Shown: positions 44,752 through 53,172, counted from the first letter of the stretch. The stretch: 64,000 bases of DNA from an uncultured Alistipes sp. (GCA_900768015.1 CAAGBI010000076.1:1-64000); one strand, 5' to 3'. The notes: generated by a model not told the origin, from the sequence alone. Numbers and translations are program-made.

Positions 44752-44890
44752 GGAAATTAAGGAAGTTAAGGAATTTAGGGAAATTAGAGAAGTTAGGGAA
44801 GTTAGGGAAATTAGGGAAATTAGTGATTTGATATATCCTTAAACTCCTTAAACTCCTTAAACTCCCTAATCTCCTTAATCTCCCTAACCT
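44752..44890. repeat. Inverted pair of 9-bp minisatellites
   Basis: Eight units of the GGAAATTAG type (44752-44823), then a 13-base spacer, then six units of the CCTTAAACT/CCCTAATCT type (44837-44890). The second array is close to the reverse complement of the first, so the region could form a long imperfect hairpin. It ends 12 bases before the alcohol dehydrogenase stop. No gene in 44366-44902. Confidence 0.8.
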
Positions 44891-44902
44891 CTTTGCTGCT
44901 CC

Positions 44903-46072
44903 CTACTCGCACATCTCGAAGATGCGCTCTACATCTTTCGGTGTCAGGGTTTTGAAGCCCTTGATGTCGCCATAGCGGCATGCCTTCTGTGCCATCGTGG
45001 GGTAGTCCTCGCGCTTGATGCCCACTTCGGACAATGTGCGCTGCAAGCCCAGCGTGTCGAACAAGAACTCCGCAGTGCGGCGGATGCTCTCCTTGGCAAT
45101 CGCCATCTTATCCATCTTCGCATCGATGCCGAAGACATTTACGCCATACTGCACATACTTATCTACCGTGGTCTCGTCCAAGCAGTACTCCATCCAGCGG
45201 GGTGTGAGGATGGCGAGGCCCAGGCCGTGGGTGATGTCGTAGATTGCCGAGAGCTCATGCTCCATGGGGTGGCAGCTCCACGCCTTGCGCTTACCGCCAT
45301 TGATAAAGCCGTTGATAGCCCACGACGATGTCCACATAAGGTTTGCGCGCGCCTCGTAGTTCTCGGGCTCGGCAAGGGCGATGGGGGCGTACTTAACGAT
45401 GGTCTTGAGCATGCCCTCCATGAAGGTGTCGAGCATATACAAGTCCTCCTGCGTGTTGAAATATACCTCGAGGATGTGCGACATGATGTCTGCCGAGCCA
45501 CACGCCGTCTGGTACTTGCTTACCGAGTAGGTGAGTGTGGGGTCGAGGAACGACACCTTGGGAAGGAGTGGCTGAGCCAATCGGCCGAGCTTGTCGCCTG
45601 TTGTGAGGTTTGAGATGACACCCGCGGTATCCATCTCCGAGCCTGTTGCGGCGAGCGTGAGGATGGTCACGATGGGCAGTGCGCGCTCGATGGGCTTGGC
45701 ATTCGCGCCGAAGAACTCCCATGGGTCGTGCTCAACGCAGGCACCCGCAGCCATAAACTTCGTAGCGTCGATGGTGGAGCCGCCACCCACGGCGAGTAAC
45801 ACATCGATATTCTGCTGTTTGCAAATCTTGACACCCTCGCGCACCGACTCGATGCGTGGGTTGGGCTCGATGCCCGAAAGCTCGAAGACCTCCGCGCCAG
45901 CATTGCGCAACTCCTCGATAACTCTGTCGTAGAGGCCGATGCGCTTTATGGAACCACCGCCATAGGTTAGCAACACGCGCTTGCCAAACGATAAAATCTC
46001 CTTGCCGAGGTTGCCCAACTGGTTCTCGCCGAAGTATACCTTTGTAGGGATGTTATAGATAAAAGGATTCAT
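44903..46072 (-). CDS. Iron-containing alcohol dehydrogenase (BDH-like)
   Basis: 389 residues from ATG 46072 (MNPFIYNIPTKVYFGENQ). It has GGGSTIDATKFMAAGA (NAD(P) phosphate loop) and TLAATGSEMDTAGVI. The iron site includes HPMEHELSAIYDITHGLGLAIL with the His residues. This is the group III butanol-dehydrogenase-like type that reduces aldehydes in fermentation. The start is 39 bases from the -7 box. Confidence 0.92.
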   Translation of the reverse strand: MNPFIYNIPTKVYFGENQLGNLGKEILSFGKRVLLTYGGGSIKRIGLYDRVIEELRNAGAEVFELSGIEPNPRIESVREGVKICKQQNIDVLLAVGGGSTIDATKFMAAGACVEHDPWEFFGANAKPIERALPIVTILTLAATGSEMDTAGVISNLTTGDKLGRLAQPLLPKVSFLDPTLTYSVSKYQTACGSADIMSHILEVYFNTQEDLYMLDTFMEGMLKTIVKYAPIALAEPENYEARANLMWTSSWAINGFINGGKRKAWSCHPMEHELSAIYDITHGLGLAILTPRWMEYCLDETTVDKYVQYGVNVFGIDAKMDKMAIAKESIRRTAEFLFDTLGLQRTLSEVGIKREDYPTMAQKACRYGDIKGFKTLTPKDVERIFEMCE

Positions 46073-46111
46073 AGACGAATAGTTTTTGTTAATAAATATA
46101 TGTACTGCATG

Positions 46112-46139
46112 CAAAGATAGGATTTTTTTTATATCTTTG
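46112..46139. promoter_or_regulatory. Divergent promoter pair of the alcohol dehydrogenase and nusB
   Basis: TATCTTTG on the minus strand (46119 to 46112) and TATCTTTG on the plus strand (46132-46139) lie back to back with 12 bases between them, so the two RNA polymerases would overlap. nusB begins 39 bases downstream of its box. Confidence 0.6.
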
Positions 46140-46178
46140 CAACGCATTTTGCATATAACCGATTCAGTTCATTAGACT

Positions 46179-47114
46179 ATGTTGAGTAGAAGATTGCTCC
46201 GAGTGAAGGTCGCTAAGAGCCTTTACGCACATCTTAAATCAGGCTCCGACAACCTTAAGGCCTCGGAGAAGAACCTCGTTGAATCCATCGATAAAGCATA
46301 CGACCTCTATTTCCAGATGATGTCTCTCATCGTCGAGGTGTCGCGCTATGCCGAGAGCCGTCAGGAGTTGGCAAAGCAGAAGAAGCTCGCTACATACGAG
46401 GATCTCAACCCAAACCGCCGCTTCGTGGATAACCCCATCATCGCGCTTATCGCCAATAGCGACTCTGTGAACGATGTGCTCGCACAGCGTAAGCTATCGT
46501 GGGCTAACCACTTCGATACGGTGAAGGATGTATATAACCGCATGGTTGAGGCGGAGTTTTATACTAAGTATATGGCTCTTCCCACTGCGTCGTTCAATGA
46601 TGACCGCCGTTTTGTTGAGGACTTCTACATCTGGCTCGAGGAGGACGACGCAATGTTGGAGGTGTTGAACGAGATGTCACTCTTGTGGTGTGACGACTAC
46701 GGCTTCGCACTCTACATGGCATTGCGCACCGTGCAGAATACCAAGCAGAGCCACGATGTGCTCCGCGTGTTGCCCAAGTTCAAGAGCGACGAGGACCTCG
46801 ACTTCGCACGCACACTCTTCATCAAGTCGTTGGTGCAGTATGAGGACAACCAGGAGATTGTTGACCGCTACACCCAGAACTGGGATGTCGAGCGCGTGGT
46901 ATTCATGGATAACCTCATCATCTCTATCGCCATCACAGAGTTGGTTGTATTCGACTCTATCCCCGTTAAGGTTACGCTCGACGAGTGGATTGACATCGCG
47001 AAGTACTACTCATCGCCTTCGAGCAGCACCTTCGTAAACGGCGTATTGGATAAGGTCGTTGCGGACCTCACAGCCGAGGGTCGCATCGCAAAGAGTGGCC
47101 GCGGTCTGCTCTAA
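46179..47114 (+). CDS. nusB: Transcription antitermination protein NusB (long Bacteroidetes form)
   Basis: 311 residues, about twice a typical NusB. The start MLSRRLLRVKVAKSLYA is typical, and the NusB fold with DNLIISIAITELVVFDSIPVKVTLDEWIDIAKYYSS lies in the C-terminal half. NusB binds boxA RNA with NusE to stabilise rRNA transcription. It is followed at 15 bases by a DUF1573 gene and later yajC. Confidence 0.93.
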   Translation: MLSRRLLRVKVAKSLYAHLKSGSDNLKASEKNLVESIDKAYDLYFQMMSLIVEVSRYAESRQELAKQKKLATYEDLNPNRRFVDNPIIALIANSDSVNDVLAQRKLSWANHFDTVKDVYNRMVEAEFYTKYMALPTASFNDDRRFVEDFYIWLEEDDAMLEVLNEMSLLWCDDYGFALYMALRTVQNTKQSHDVLRVLPKFKSDEDLDFARTLFIKSLVQYEDNQEIVDRYTQNWDVERVVFMDNLIISIAITELVVFDSIPVKVTLDEWIDIAKYYSSPSSSTFVNGVLDKVVADLTAEGRIAKSGRGLL

Positions 47115-47129
47115 AATAGGGTTATCGCC

Positions 47130-47570
47130 ATGCACGCTTTTTGTCGCTCGATGCTCCTTGTGGCACTCGTTTTGTGTGGCGTAGCCTGTGGTGCTAAGCA
47201 GACAAAGAGTGATGCCGAGAGTGTGGCGTGTGAGACAGCGCCCGAGGTGCTAAGGGCAGAACTTGCCGAGGGATATACCGCTGAGGTGATAGCGGAGTTT
47301 GGTGTTGTTGAGGCGCGCTCGGTGGTTGATATGCCCATTCGCGTAAAGAACACTACCAACGAGCCCATAGTGCTTCTCGACTATTCGACAACCTGCCGCT
47401 GTACTACGCTTGCGTTGCCACGCACAGCGATAGAGGCGGGTGGCGAGTGTGAGGTGGTTTTGACCTTTGACTCGCGTGGCGAGTGGGGTAGCGTGGGTAA
47501 CTTCCTCGAGGTTACGACCTCAAATCCCGAGTGTGGCTTTGTGGTGTGGATGGCTGCTATGGTGGAGTAG
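47130..47570 (+). CDS. DUF1573 lipoprotein
   Basis: 146 residues. Lipoprotein signal ends CGVAC (Cys20). The C-terminal 90 residues are a DUF1573 (Ig-like) domain: FGVVEARSVVDMPIRVKNTTNEPIVLLD, then TTCRCTTL and VVLTFDSRGEWGSVGNFLEV. Envelope-facing; function unknown. It is the usual neighbour of nusB. Confidence 0.82.
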   Translation: MHAFCRSMLLVALVLCGVACGAKQTKSDAESVACETAPEVLRAELAEGYTAEVIAEFGVVEARSVVDMPIRVKNTTNEPIVLLDYSTTCRCTTLALPRTAIEAGGECEVVLTFDSRGEWGSVGNFLEVTTSNPECGFVVWMAAMVE

Positions 47571-47631
47571 TCGTAGCGACCAAGAATTTGGCAAAGAGGA
47601 GCGAATATTTTGGTAATCTGAGAATTATTCC

Positions 47632-47639
47632 TACCTTTG
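47632..47639 (+). promoter_or_regulatory. -7 box (TACCTTTG) of yajC
   Basis: TACCTTTG at 47632-47639, 48 bases before the yajC ATG, giving it its own promoter in addition to any nusB read-through. Confidence 0.6.
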
Positions 47640-47687
47640 CCGATGTACTAAAAGTGCAAACAACTAATAAATTAAATAATTACAATT

Positions 47688-48116
47688 ATGAATTTGCTTT
47701 TTATTCAGAACGAGGGCGCTGAGGCTACTGTTGTTGAGACTGTAGCAGAGGCTCCCGTAGTTGAGAACGCAGTAGATGCAACAGAGACAGGTGCTGAGGT
47801 GACAGTAGCCGAGGAGACTGTGACTGAGCCCGAGCCCACTTTTATGCAGCAGTATGGCATGTGGTTCTTGATTCTTGGTATGATCGTTATCATGTACCTC
47901 TTCATGTGGCGTCCCGAGCAGAAGCGTCGTAAGCAGATGCAGCAGTTCCGCGATGGCCTCAAGAAGGGTGACAAGATTATCACTGCAGGTGGTATCTACG
48001 GCGTTATCAAGGAGGTACACCCCACATCATTGCTTATCGAGGTTGATAGCAATGTAACACTCCGCATCGACAAGAATATGGTTGTTGGTGATCCTGCACA
48101 GGGCATCCAGCAGTAA
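47688..48116 (+). CDS. yajC: Preprotein translocase subunit YajC
   Basis: 142 residues. An unusual acidic Glu/Ala/Thr/Val N-terminal extension (about residues 1-50) precedes the YajC membrane helix (about 57-76, WFLILGMIVIMYLFMW) and the R-P-E-Q-K-R-R-K segment. It then shows FRDGLKKGDKIITAGGIYGVI, the family C-domain. It associates with SecDF. Confidence 0.9.
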   Translation: MNLLFIQNEGAEATVVETVAEAPVVENAVDATETGAEVTVAEETVTEPEPTFMQQYGMWFLILGMIVIMYLFMWRPEQKRRKQMQQFRDGLKKGDKIITAGGIYGVIKEVHPTSLLIEVDSNVTLRIDKNMVVGDPAQGIQQ

Positions 48117-48117
48117 T

Positions 48118-48244
48118 TGTTCTTTCTTGTGATAGTGGCGCTACTGCGGCACTTCAATCAAAATGGCGAATGGGAAATACTTCGAGTATGTCCCATCCGC
48201 CATTTCTCATGTCAGCACCACATTAGCACCACTCTGACAAGAAA
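48118..48244 (+). repeat. Structured intergenic element, copy D
   Basis: Starts 2 bases after the yajC stop. TTTCTTGT (48123-48130) and ACAAGAAA (48237-48244) are exact inverted copies. Hairpin 1: GTGGCGC-tact-GCGGCAC (one mismatch). Long hairpin: AAATGGCGAATGGGA...TCCCATCCGCCATTT around AATAC-ttcga-GTAT. The right end carries CACCACTCTGACAAG, as in copy C. Confidence 0.85.
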
Positions 48245-48316
48245 TAGATAGCGGTGGTGGCGCTACTGCGGCGCTTCAATCAAAATGGCGAATGGGTTAT
48301 CCCATCCGCCATTTCT
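48245..48316 (+). repeat. Structured intergenic element, copy E (truncated)
   Basis: Follows copy D without a gap. About 40 bases (GTGGCGCTACTGCGGCGCTT, then CAATCAAAATGGCGAATGGG) are almost identical to copy D, which suggests a recent duplication, but the right end and the outer TTTCTTGT are missing. The hairpin AAATGGCGAATGGG-ttat-CCCATCCGCCATTT may act as terminator for the convergent LytTR gene. Confidence 0.75.
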
Positions 48317-48337
48317 CGTTTTAGTCTCTTATCTCCG

Positions 48338-49078
48338 CTATCCGTTCATCTTATTAAAATACTCCAAGAAGCGCTCCTTGTAGTTCTCGCCCAAGGGAAT
48401 GTACTCGCCGTTGTCGAGGAAGATGCGACCCTTTGTGTAGCTCGCTATGCGCTTGAGGTTCACGATGTAGGAGCGGTGCACGCGCAAGAAACCATCCGCG
48501 GGGAGCGTGGTCTCCATGTTCTTGAGGCGGAAGAGGGTGGTGATGGTGGAGCTACCCTCGATGTGTAGGCGCACATACTCGCCCGCACTCTCCAGATATA
48601 CGATGTCGGCAACCTTGACAAGCTGCGTCTTGTAGTCGGCCTTTACCGATATTACCTCCTTGTCTGCCGCCTCGGCCTCGTTCTGCGCTATGGCACTCTC
48701 GGCGGCGTGGCAGCGCTCCACAAGGTCGACAAGCGAGATGACCTTCTGCGTAGCCTTCATAAACTCCTCATACGAGAAGGGTTTCAATAGGTAGTCTATG
48801 GCGTTGAGCTTGAAGCCCTCGAGGGCGAACTCGGGGTGTGCCGTGGTAAAGACGATGTAGTGTCCCGAGTCTATGCTGCGCACAAACTCCAGACCATTCA
48901 TATCGGGCATGTTGATGTCTACAAACAGTAGGTCTGCGGTGGCTGTTTTAAGCACCTCTTGTGCCTCCATGGCACTACGGCATACGGCAACCAGCTCGAG
49001 TTGCTCGGTGCGCTCAATGTAGCTCTTTATCTGTCTTAGAGCCATGGGCTCGTCATCAATGGCGATACATCTAACCAT
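48338..49078 (-). CDS. LytTR-type response regulator
   Basis: 246 residues. The receiver domain (1-120) has the phospho-acceptor Asp54 in DLLFVDINMPDMNG and the switch Thr in VFTTAHPEFALEGF. The C-terminal LytTR DNA-binding domain contains VYLESAGEYVRLHIEGS, FLRVHRSYIVNL and GEYIPLG. It is encoded 14 bases downstream of its cognate sensor kinase. Confidence 0.92.
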   Translation of the reverse strand: MVRCIAIDDEPMALRQIKSYIERTEQLELVAVCRSAMEAQEVLKTATADLLFVDINMPDMNGLEFVRSIDSGHYIVFTTAHPEFALEGFKLNAIDYLLKPFSYEEFMKATQKVISLVDLVERCHAAESAIAQNEAEAADKEVISVKADYKTQLVKVADIVYLESAGEYVRLHIEGSSTITTLFRLKNMETTLPADGFLRVHRSYIVNLKRIASYTKGRIFLDNGEYIPLGENYKERFLEYFNKMNG

Positions 49079-49092
49079 AATATCAGTAGGTA

Positions 49093-50142
49093 TTAGAAGT
49101 GTTTGTTAATGGGTATTACAAGCTCCACGATATACTTGTCGTTGCTCGTGCTGTCGGTGGTGAGCGTGTAGCTCTTGCCGAAGAGCAGGTCGAGGCGCTT
49201 GGTTATGTTGTTTAGGCCGATGCCGCTATGCTCGGTTGTCTGTGCCGAGTGGCGGCTGTTGGATACTACGCATGTCAGGGTCTCCTTGTCCACCGCGATG
49301 TGGATGTCGATGTATGACTCCTTGTTGTAGCTGATGCCGTGCTTGAAGGCGTTCTCCACCAATACGATGAGCAATAGCGGCGGCATTGTCACCTTGCGAC
49401 AGGTATTCAGGTCGGGGGTGTTTATCGTGATTTTCACATCGTCGATATAGCGTATGCGCATCAGCTCTATGTAGTTGTGCAGAAACTCCACCTCCTTATC
49501 CAGCGATGTCTGGCTGCCGCTCGAGTCGTAGAGCACATGGCGCAACATTCGCGATAGCTCCATGACGCTATGCTTGGCAAGCTCCGTGTCGAAGTCTATC
49601 ATCGCGTGGATGTTGTTGAGCGTGTTCATCAAAAAGTGGGGGTTTATCTGATACTTCAGATACTGCATCTCGTTCTCGATGCTCTGCTTCTCGAGTTCCG
49701 CCATGCGCTGCTCGGTCTCCAACGAACGATAGTAGAGCTTAATCATTGAGTTGGCACCCGCCATCAGCACGCCGATGATGAGATTCCAGTACCACTCCAA
49801 CTCGGTGAACGAGGCCTTGTCGCTCAAGTCTGCGTCGCTCTGCCAATACTGGAAGTCGCCAATCTCGATAGTTCCGAATATTGCGATAATCAACAATAGG
49901 AGCAATATCGTGTAGAGTATGTAGCGCTTTCGCAACAGAAGACGCGGAGCGAGGAGTGTGGTGTTTACCATGAAGATTATGAAGTATGGGGCGATTTTAC
50001 CCCACGATATAATCACCTTTCCGAAGTTTACGAACGCTTCGCTCATCAGGTGAGCATTCATAAACGGAATAAGGAATATAGCTGCCCACACCAAGGTGTA
50101 CAGCATATTCTCACCAAGTCGCCAATATCTAATTGTCTTCAT
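49093..50142 (-). CDS. LytS-like sensor histidine kinase
   Basis: 349 residues from ATG 50142 (MKTIRYWRLGENMLYTLVWAA). Four membrane helices (about residues 14-30, 38-55, 60-75, 80-100) precede the His_kinase domain: YLKYQINPHFLMNTLNNIH with the His at about 169, then VENAFKHGI (N-box) and GIGLNNI. The membrane part has no recognised ligand domain, so the signal is unknown. It pairs with the LytTR regulator. Confidence 0.9.
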   Translation of the reverse strand: MKTIRYWRLGENMLYTLVWAAIFLIPFMNAHLMSEAFVNFGKVIISWGKIAPYFIIFMVNTTLLAPRLLLRKRYILYTILLLLLIIAIFGTIEIGDFQYWQSDADLSDKASFTELEWYWNLIIGVLMAGANSMIKLYYRSLETEQRMAELEKQSIENEMQYLKYQINPHFLMNTLNNIHAMIDFDTELAKHSVMELSRMLRHVLYDSSGSQTSLDKEVEFLHNYIELMRIRYIDDVKITINTPDLNTCRKVTMPPLLLIVLVENAFKHGISYNKESYIDIHIAVDKETLTCVVSNSRHSAQTTEHSGIGLNNITKRLDLLFGKSYTLTTDSTSNDKYIVELVIPINKHF

Positions 50143-50148
50143 ATTTTG

Positions 50149-50156
50149 CAAATTTA
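50149..50156 (-). promoter_or_regulatory. -7 box (TAAATTTG) of the sensor kinase gene
   Basis: TAAATTTG on the minus strand, 6 bases before ATG 50142; another candidate leaderless or near-leaderless start. Confidence 0.55.
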
Positions 50157-50230
50157 ATAATTTCGCTCCACAAATCAAAATAAAGACTCTATTATTAAAC
50201 CGAATAATTGAATTATTAAATAAAAGATAT

Positions 50231-50238
50231 TAACTTTG
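50231..50238 (+). promoter_or_regulatory. -7 box (TAACTTTG) of the HAD hydrolase gene
   Basis: TAACTTTG at 50231-50238, with a leader of 93 bases that contains a GGCAAGCCGCC...GGCTTG pairing. Confidence 0.55.
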
Positions 50239-50331
50239 TGAGCATTTGTGGTGGTCGCCGTGCCACGCTTTTTTGATTTATAACATAGGCAAGCCGCCAT
50301 TTAACCAAGGCTTGTTCTGCTATTTACGATT

Positions 50332-50994
50332 ATGTTAAAGGGATTGCTTTTTGATATGGACGGTGTGCTGGTTAACAACCTTGAGGTGCACCGCGAGGCC
50401 TTTGCCGAGTTCTTCCGCCGCTATGGTGTGGAGCGCACATTCGACGAACTGAGCCGCGTATTCGGCAAGGGTAACGATGATATTATGGGAGAGCTTATGC
50501 CTCGCGAGGTCGTGGAGCGCGTGGGCATCCGCGAACTGGGCAACGAGAAGGAGGCCATCTATCGCGAGATATACGCCCCGACGATTGTGCCACAGCCAGG
50601 CTTGCTGGAGTTTCTTGCCGAGAGTGAGCGCGCGGGTCTGCGTGCTGCCGTAGGCTCGTCGGGCTATAGGGCGAATGTAGATTTCGTGCTGGACAAGTGC
50701 AATATTCGTCGCTACTTCATGGCGGCGGTTGCGGGAGATGAGGTTACGCGCTGCAAGCCCGACCCCGAGATATACCTCACTGCGGCGGCGAAGTTAGGCC
50801 TCGAACCCCATGAGTGTGTGGTGTTTGAGGATGCCGAGGCGGGCATCGAGTCTGCCAAGCGCGCAGGAATCAAGGTGGTAGCCCTTGCCACAACCTTCGA
50901 CCGCGAGTTCTTGAGCCACACCGAGGCAGATGTCATCGTCGACGACTTCCGCGATGTGACGGTAGAGATGTTGCGCGAGCTTGTCGAGGGTTAG
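50332..50994 (+). CDS. HAD-family sugar-phosphatase/beta-phosphoglucomutase-like protein
   Basis: 220 residues. HAD motif I FDMDGVL (Asp8 and Asp10), motif II AAVGSSGYRANV (Ser/Thr), Lys in the RCKPDPEIYLTAA stretch, and motif III FEDAEAGIESA. The cap helical domain (about 20-80) fits the beta-PGM subfamily. Substrate unknown. Its last 4 bases overlap the convergent SDR gene. Confidence 0.88.
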   Translation: MLKGLLFDMDGVLVNNLEVHREAFAEFFRRYGVERTFDELSRVFGKGNDDIMGELMPREVVERVGIRELGNEKEAIYREIYAPTIVPQPGLLEFLAESERAGLRAAVGSSGYRANVDFVLDKCNIRRYFMAAVAGDEVTRCKPDPEIYLTAAAKLGLEPHECVVFEDAEAGIESAKRAGIKVVALATTFDREFLSHTEADVIVDDFRDVTVEMLRELVEG

Positions 50995-51782
50995 ATGCGG
51001 TTTAGGAGCTTCGTGACCGCGGGTATGCGTATCATAAGGTCGAAGAGGCGCGCGGGGATGATGGCGCACACGACGACCACGAACTTGGTGAACAGGCCTG
51101 GTGTTAGGCGCCTTCTGCCACGCATCATTGCGCGAGTACCGCGGCGTGCTATGGTCTCTGCGCGGTGCATGACGCCGAGGCGCACAAACCACTTGCGCCA
51201 CGAGGGCTTGAGGTTGTAGAGGGGTGTGTCTACTGCGCCAGGAAATACGGCAGTGACGCTCACGCCATGGCGGTGCAGCTCATACCATAGCGCAAAGGCG
51301 AGGCTCTTGATGTAGGACTTCGTTGCGCTGTAGTGTGAGATGGTGGGGTAGGGCAACCACGCTGTAGATGAGGACATTAGGAGTATGCGTCCATGTCGGC
51401 GCTCCTTCATCACCTCGCCAAAGTAGCAGCATAGGAGTGTCGTTGTTGTGCAGTGCAGGGCGATTATAGTCTCAAGGCGCTGCGGCTCGGTGCGTGTGAG
51501 CGTAGAGAAGAGCAGCATGCCGGCGTTGCAGATAAGGATGTCGACCTGCCAGCCCTCAGCCTTGCACCTATTGAAGATGCTCTCGGCAGCATTGGGTGCA
51601 GAGAGGTCTGCGTAGATGTAGTGCGCCGTGATGTTGTATGCCGCGCGTAGCTCTGCTGCGACCGCCTCCAACTCATGCTGCTGGTTGCTTACGGCTATGA
51701 TGTTGTAGCCGCGCTTTGCCAACTCGTGGGCATAGCAGCGACCGATACCTGAGGATGCTCCTGTGATTAATGCGTAGTTCAT
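50991..51782 (-). CDS. Short-chain dehydrogenase/reductase (SDR)
   Basis: 263 residues from ATG 51782 (MNYALITGASSGIGRCYA). Rossmann motif TGASSGIG at 7-14, ICNAG, Ser in SSSTAWLPY, and catalytic Y-S-A-T-K (Tyr and Lys). A classical SDR resembling the DltE/YciK-like group; a long basic C-terminal helix is unusual. The only possible ATG in front of the Rossmann fold is 51782. The -7 box is 4 bases upstream of it. Confidence 0.88.
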   Translation of the reverse strand: MNYALITGASSGIGRCYAHELAKRGYNIIAVSNQQHELEAVAAELRAAYNITAHYIYADLSAPNAAESIFNRCKAEGWQVDILICNAGMLLFSTLTRTEPQRLETIIALHCTTTTLLCCYFGEVMKERRHGRILLMSSSTAWLPYPTISHYSATKSYIKSLAFALWYELHRHGVSVTAVFPGAVDTPLYNLKPSWRKWFVRLGVMHRAETIARRGTRAMMRGRRRLTPGLFTKFVVVVCAIIPARLFDLMIRIPAVTKLLNRI

Positions 51783-51786
51783 ACCA

Positions 51787-51794
51787 CAAAGATA
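51787..51794 (-). promoter_or_regulatory. -7 box (TATCTTTG) directly before the SDR start
   Basis: TATCTTTG on the minus strand; 4 bases separate it from the ATG at 51782. The divergent ybaK-like gene starts only 26 bases from this SDR start. Confidence 0.65.
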
Positions 51795-51808
51795 CAACTT
51801 TTTAAGCA

Positions 51809-52288
51809 ATGGCAAAAAAGATAGAGAAGACAAATGCTGCCCGCCTACTGGATAGGGCGAAGATTGCATACGACCTTGTGCCCTATACGGTGGATGAGGA
51901 TAACCTCGCCGCCACGCATGTCGCCGAGGAGCTGAGCGAGGATATAGCTACGGTGTTTAAGACGCTCGTTCTGCGTGGCGATAGGGCGGGACTCTTTGTA
52001 TGTGTCATCCCTGGCGATAAGGAGGTGGACCTCAAGGCTGCGGCGCGCGTCTCGGGAAACAAGAAGGCGGACCTCATACCGATGAAGGAGCTGCTGCCCA
52101 CAACGGGATATATACGCGGTGGCTGCTCGCCCATAGGCATGAAGAAGCCACTGCCGACATTCATCCACTTCACCTGCCTCGACCACGAGCGCATATATAT
52201 AAGTGCGGGTGTGCGCGGCTTGCAGATAGCCATCGCCCCTGCCGACCTTGTTGCCTATGTTGGTGCTACGGTTGTCGACTTAATATAA
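51809..52288 (+). CDS. Cys-tRNA(Pro) deacylase YbaK
   Basis: 159 residues. Matches the YbaK type: TNAARLLDRAKIAYDLVPY, EELSEDIATVFKTLVLRGD with a conserved Lys, VIPGDKEVDLKAAAR, and GYIRGGCSPIGMKKPLPTF. This editing enzyme clears Cys from tRNA(Pro). A second YbaK-fold gene, ProX-like, is at 42.6 kb. Confidence 0.9.
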   Translation: MAKKIEKTNAARLLDRAKIAYDLVPYTVDEDNLAATHVAEELSEDIATVFKTLVLRGDRAGLFVCVIPGDKEVDLKAAARVSGNKKADLIPMKELLPTTGYIRGGCSPIGMKKPLPTFIHFTCLDHERIYISAGVRGLQIAIAPADLVAYVGATVVDLI

Positions 52289-52401
52289 GTTATGCTTATA
52301 AGCCTATAAATAATAAAAATCGAAAATAGTTGTATTTCAAGAAAATAGGCATTTTCTTTGCAGTGTGAAAATTAAGAATAACTAATAAGAAAAAGCATAT
52401 T

Positions 52402-53172
52402 ATGAACAAATATTTCGATTTATCAGGACAGGTAGCAGTAGTAACAGGAGCATCAACAGGCCTCGGACTTCAGATGGCAAAGGCCTTTGCAAGTCAGGGC
52501 GCAAACCTCGTGTTGTTGGCACGCCGTGAGCAGCGCCTTAAGGAGAATGCCGAGGCCCTCACAAAGGAGTTCGGCGTTGAGGTCATGGCCTTGAAGTGCG
52601 ACATCACCCATACAGATGAGGTTAAGGGTGCTGTGGAGGCTGTGCTCAAGCGATTTGGTAGGGTAGACATCCTTGTGAACAATGCTGGCACGGGAGCGAT
52701 AGGCAATGCCGAGGATATCACCGACGAGCAGTTTATGCACGAGGTAAATGTTGACCTCTTCGGCACATTTATCTGCGCACGCGAGTTTGGCCGTGCCATG
52801 CTCGATGCGGGATACGGTCGCATCATAAACATCGCCTCGATGTATGGCTTGGTGGGCAACATGATTGCGGGCAGTGCGCCATATCATGCGGCAAAGGGTG
52901 GTGTGGTAAACCTAACTCGTGCCTTGGCTGCCGAGTGGGGTAAGCATGGCATCACCGTAAACAGCATCTGCCCAGGATACTTCTACACCGAGCTAACAAC
53001 AGCAACGCTCGATAGCGACTACTTCCAGGATATGGCTAAGCGTAGCATACCCCTTGGTCGCTATGGCCGTGAGGGCGAGCTCGACACCTGCGCACTATTC
53101 CTCGCCTCGCCAATGAGTACCTATGTAAATGGTCAGAACATAGCCGTAGATGGCGGCTTCACATGTGTGTAG
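52402..53172 (+). CDS. SDR oxidoreductase (gluconate 5-dehydrogenase-like)
   Basis: 256 residues. NKYFDLSGQVAVVTGASTGLGLQMA, then NNAGTG, NIASMYGLVG (Ser) and YHAAKGGVVNLTRALAAEW (Tyr/Lys) give a complete classical SDR active site; the VTVNSICPGYFYTELT segment is typical of gluconate/3-oxoacyl-type reductases. The exact substrate is uncertain. Confidence 0.85.
   Translation: MNKYFDLSGQVAVVTGASTGLGLQMAKAFASQGANLVLLARREQRLKENAEALTKEFGVEVMALKCDITHTDEVKGAVEAVLKRFGRVDILVNNAGTGAIGNAEDITDEQFMHEVNVDLFGTFICAREFGRAMLDAGYGRIINIASMYGLVGNMIAGSAPYHAAKGGVVNLTRALAAEWGKHGITVNSICPGYFYTELTTATLDSDYFQDMAKRSIPLGRYGREGELDTCALFLASPMSTYVNGQNIAVDGGFTCV

Noticed and set aside
44752..44890. CRISPR-like array
   Set aside because: The 9-bp units are directly adjacent with no unique spacers, and no cas genes are present.
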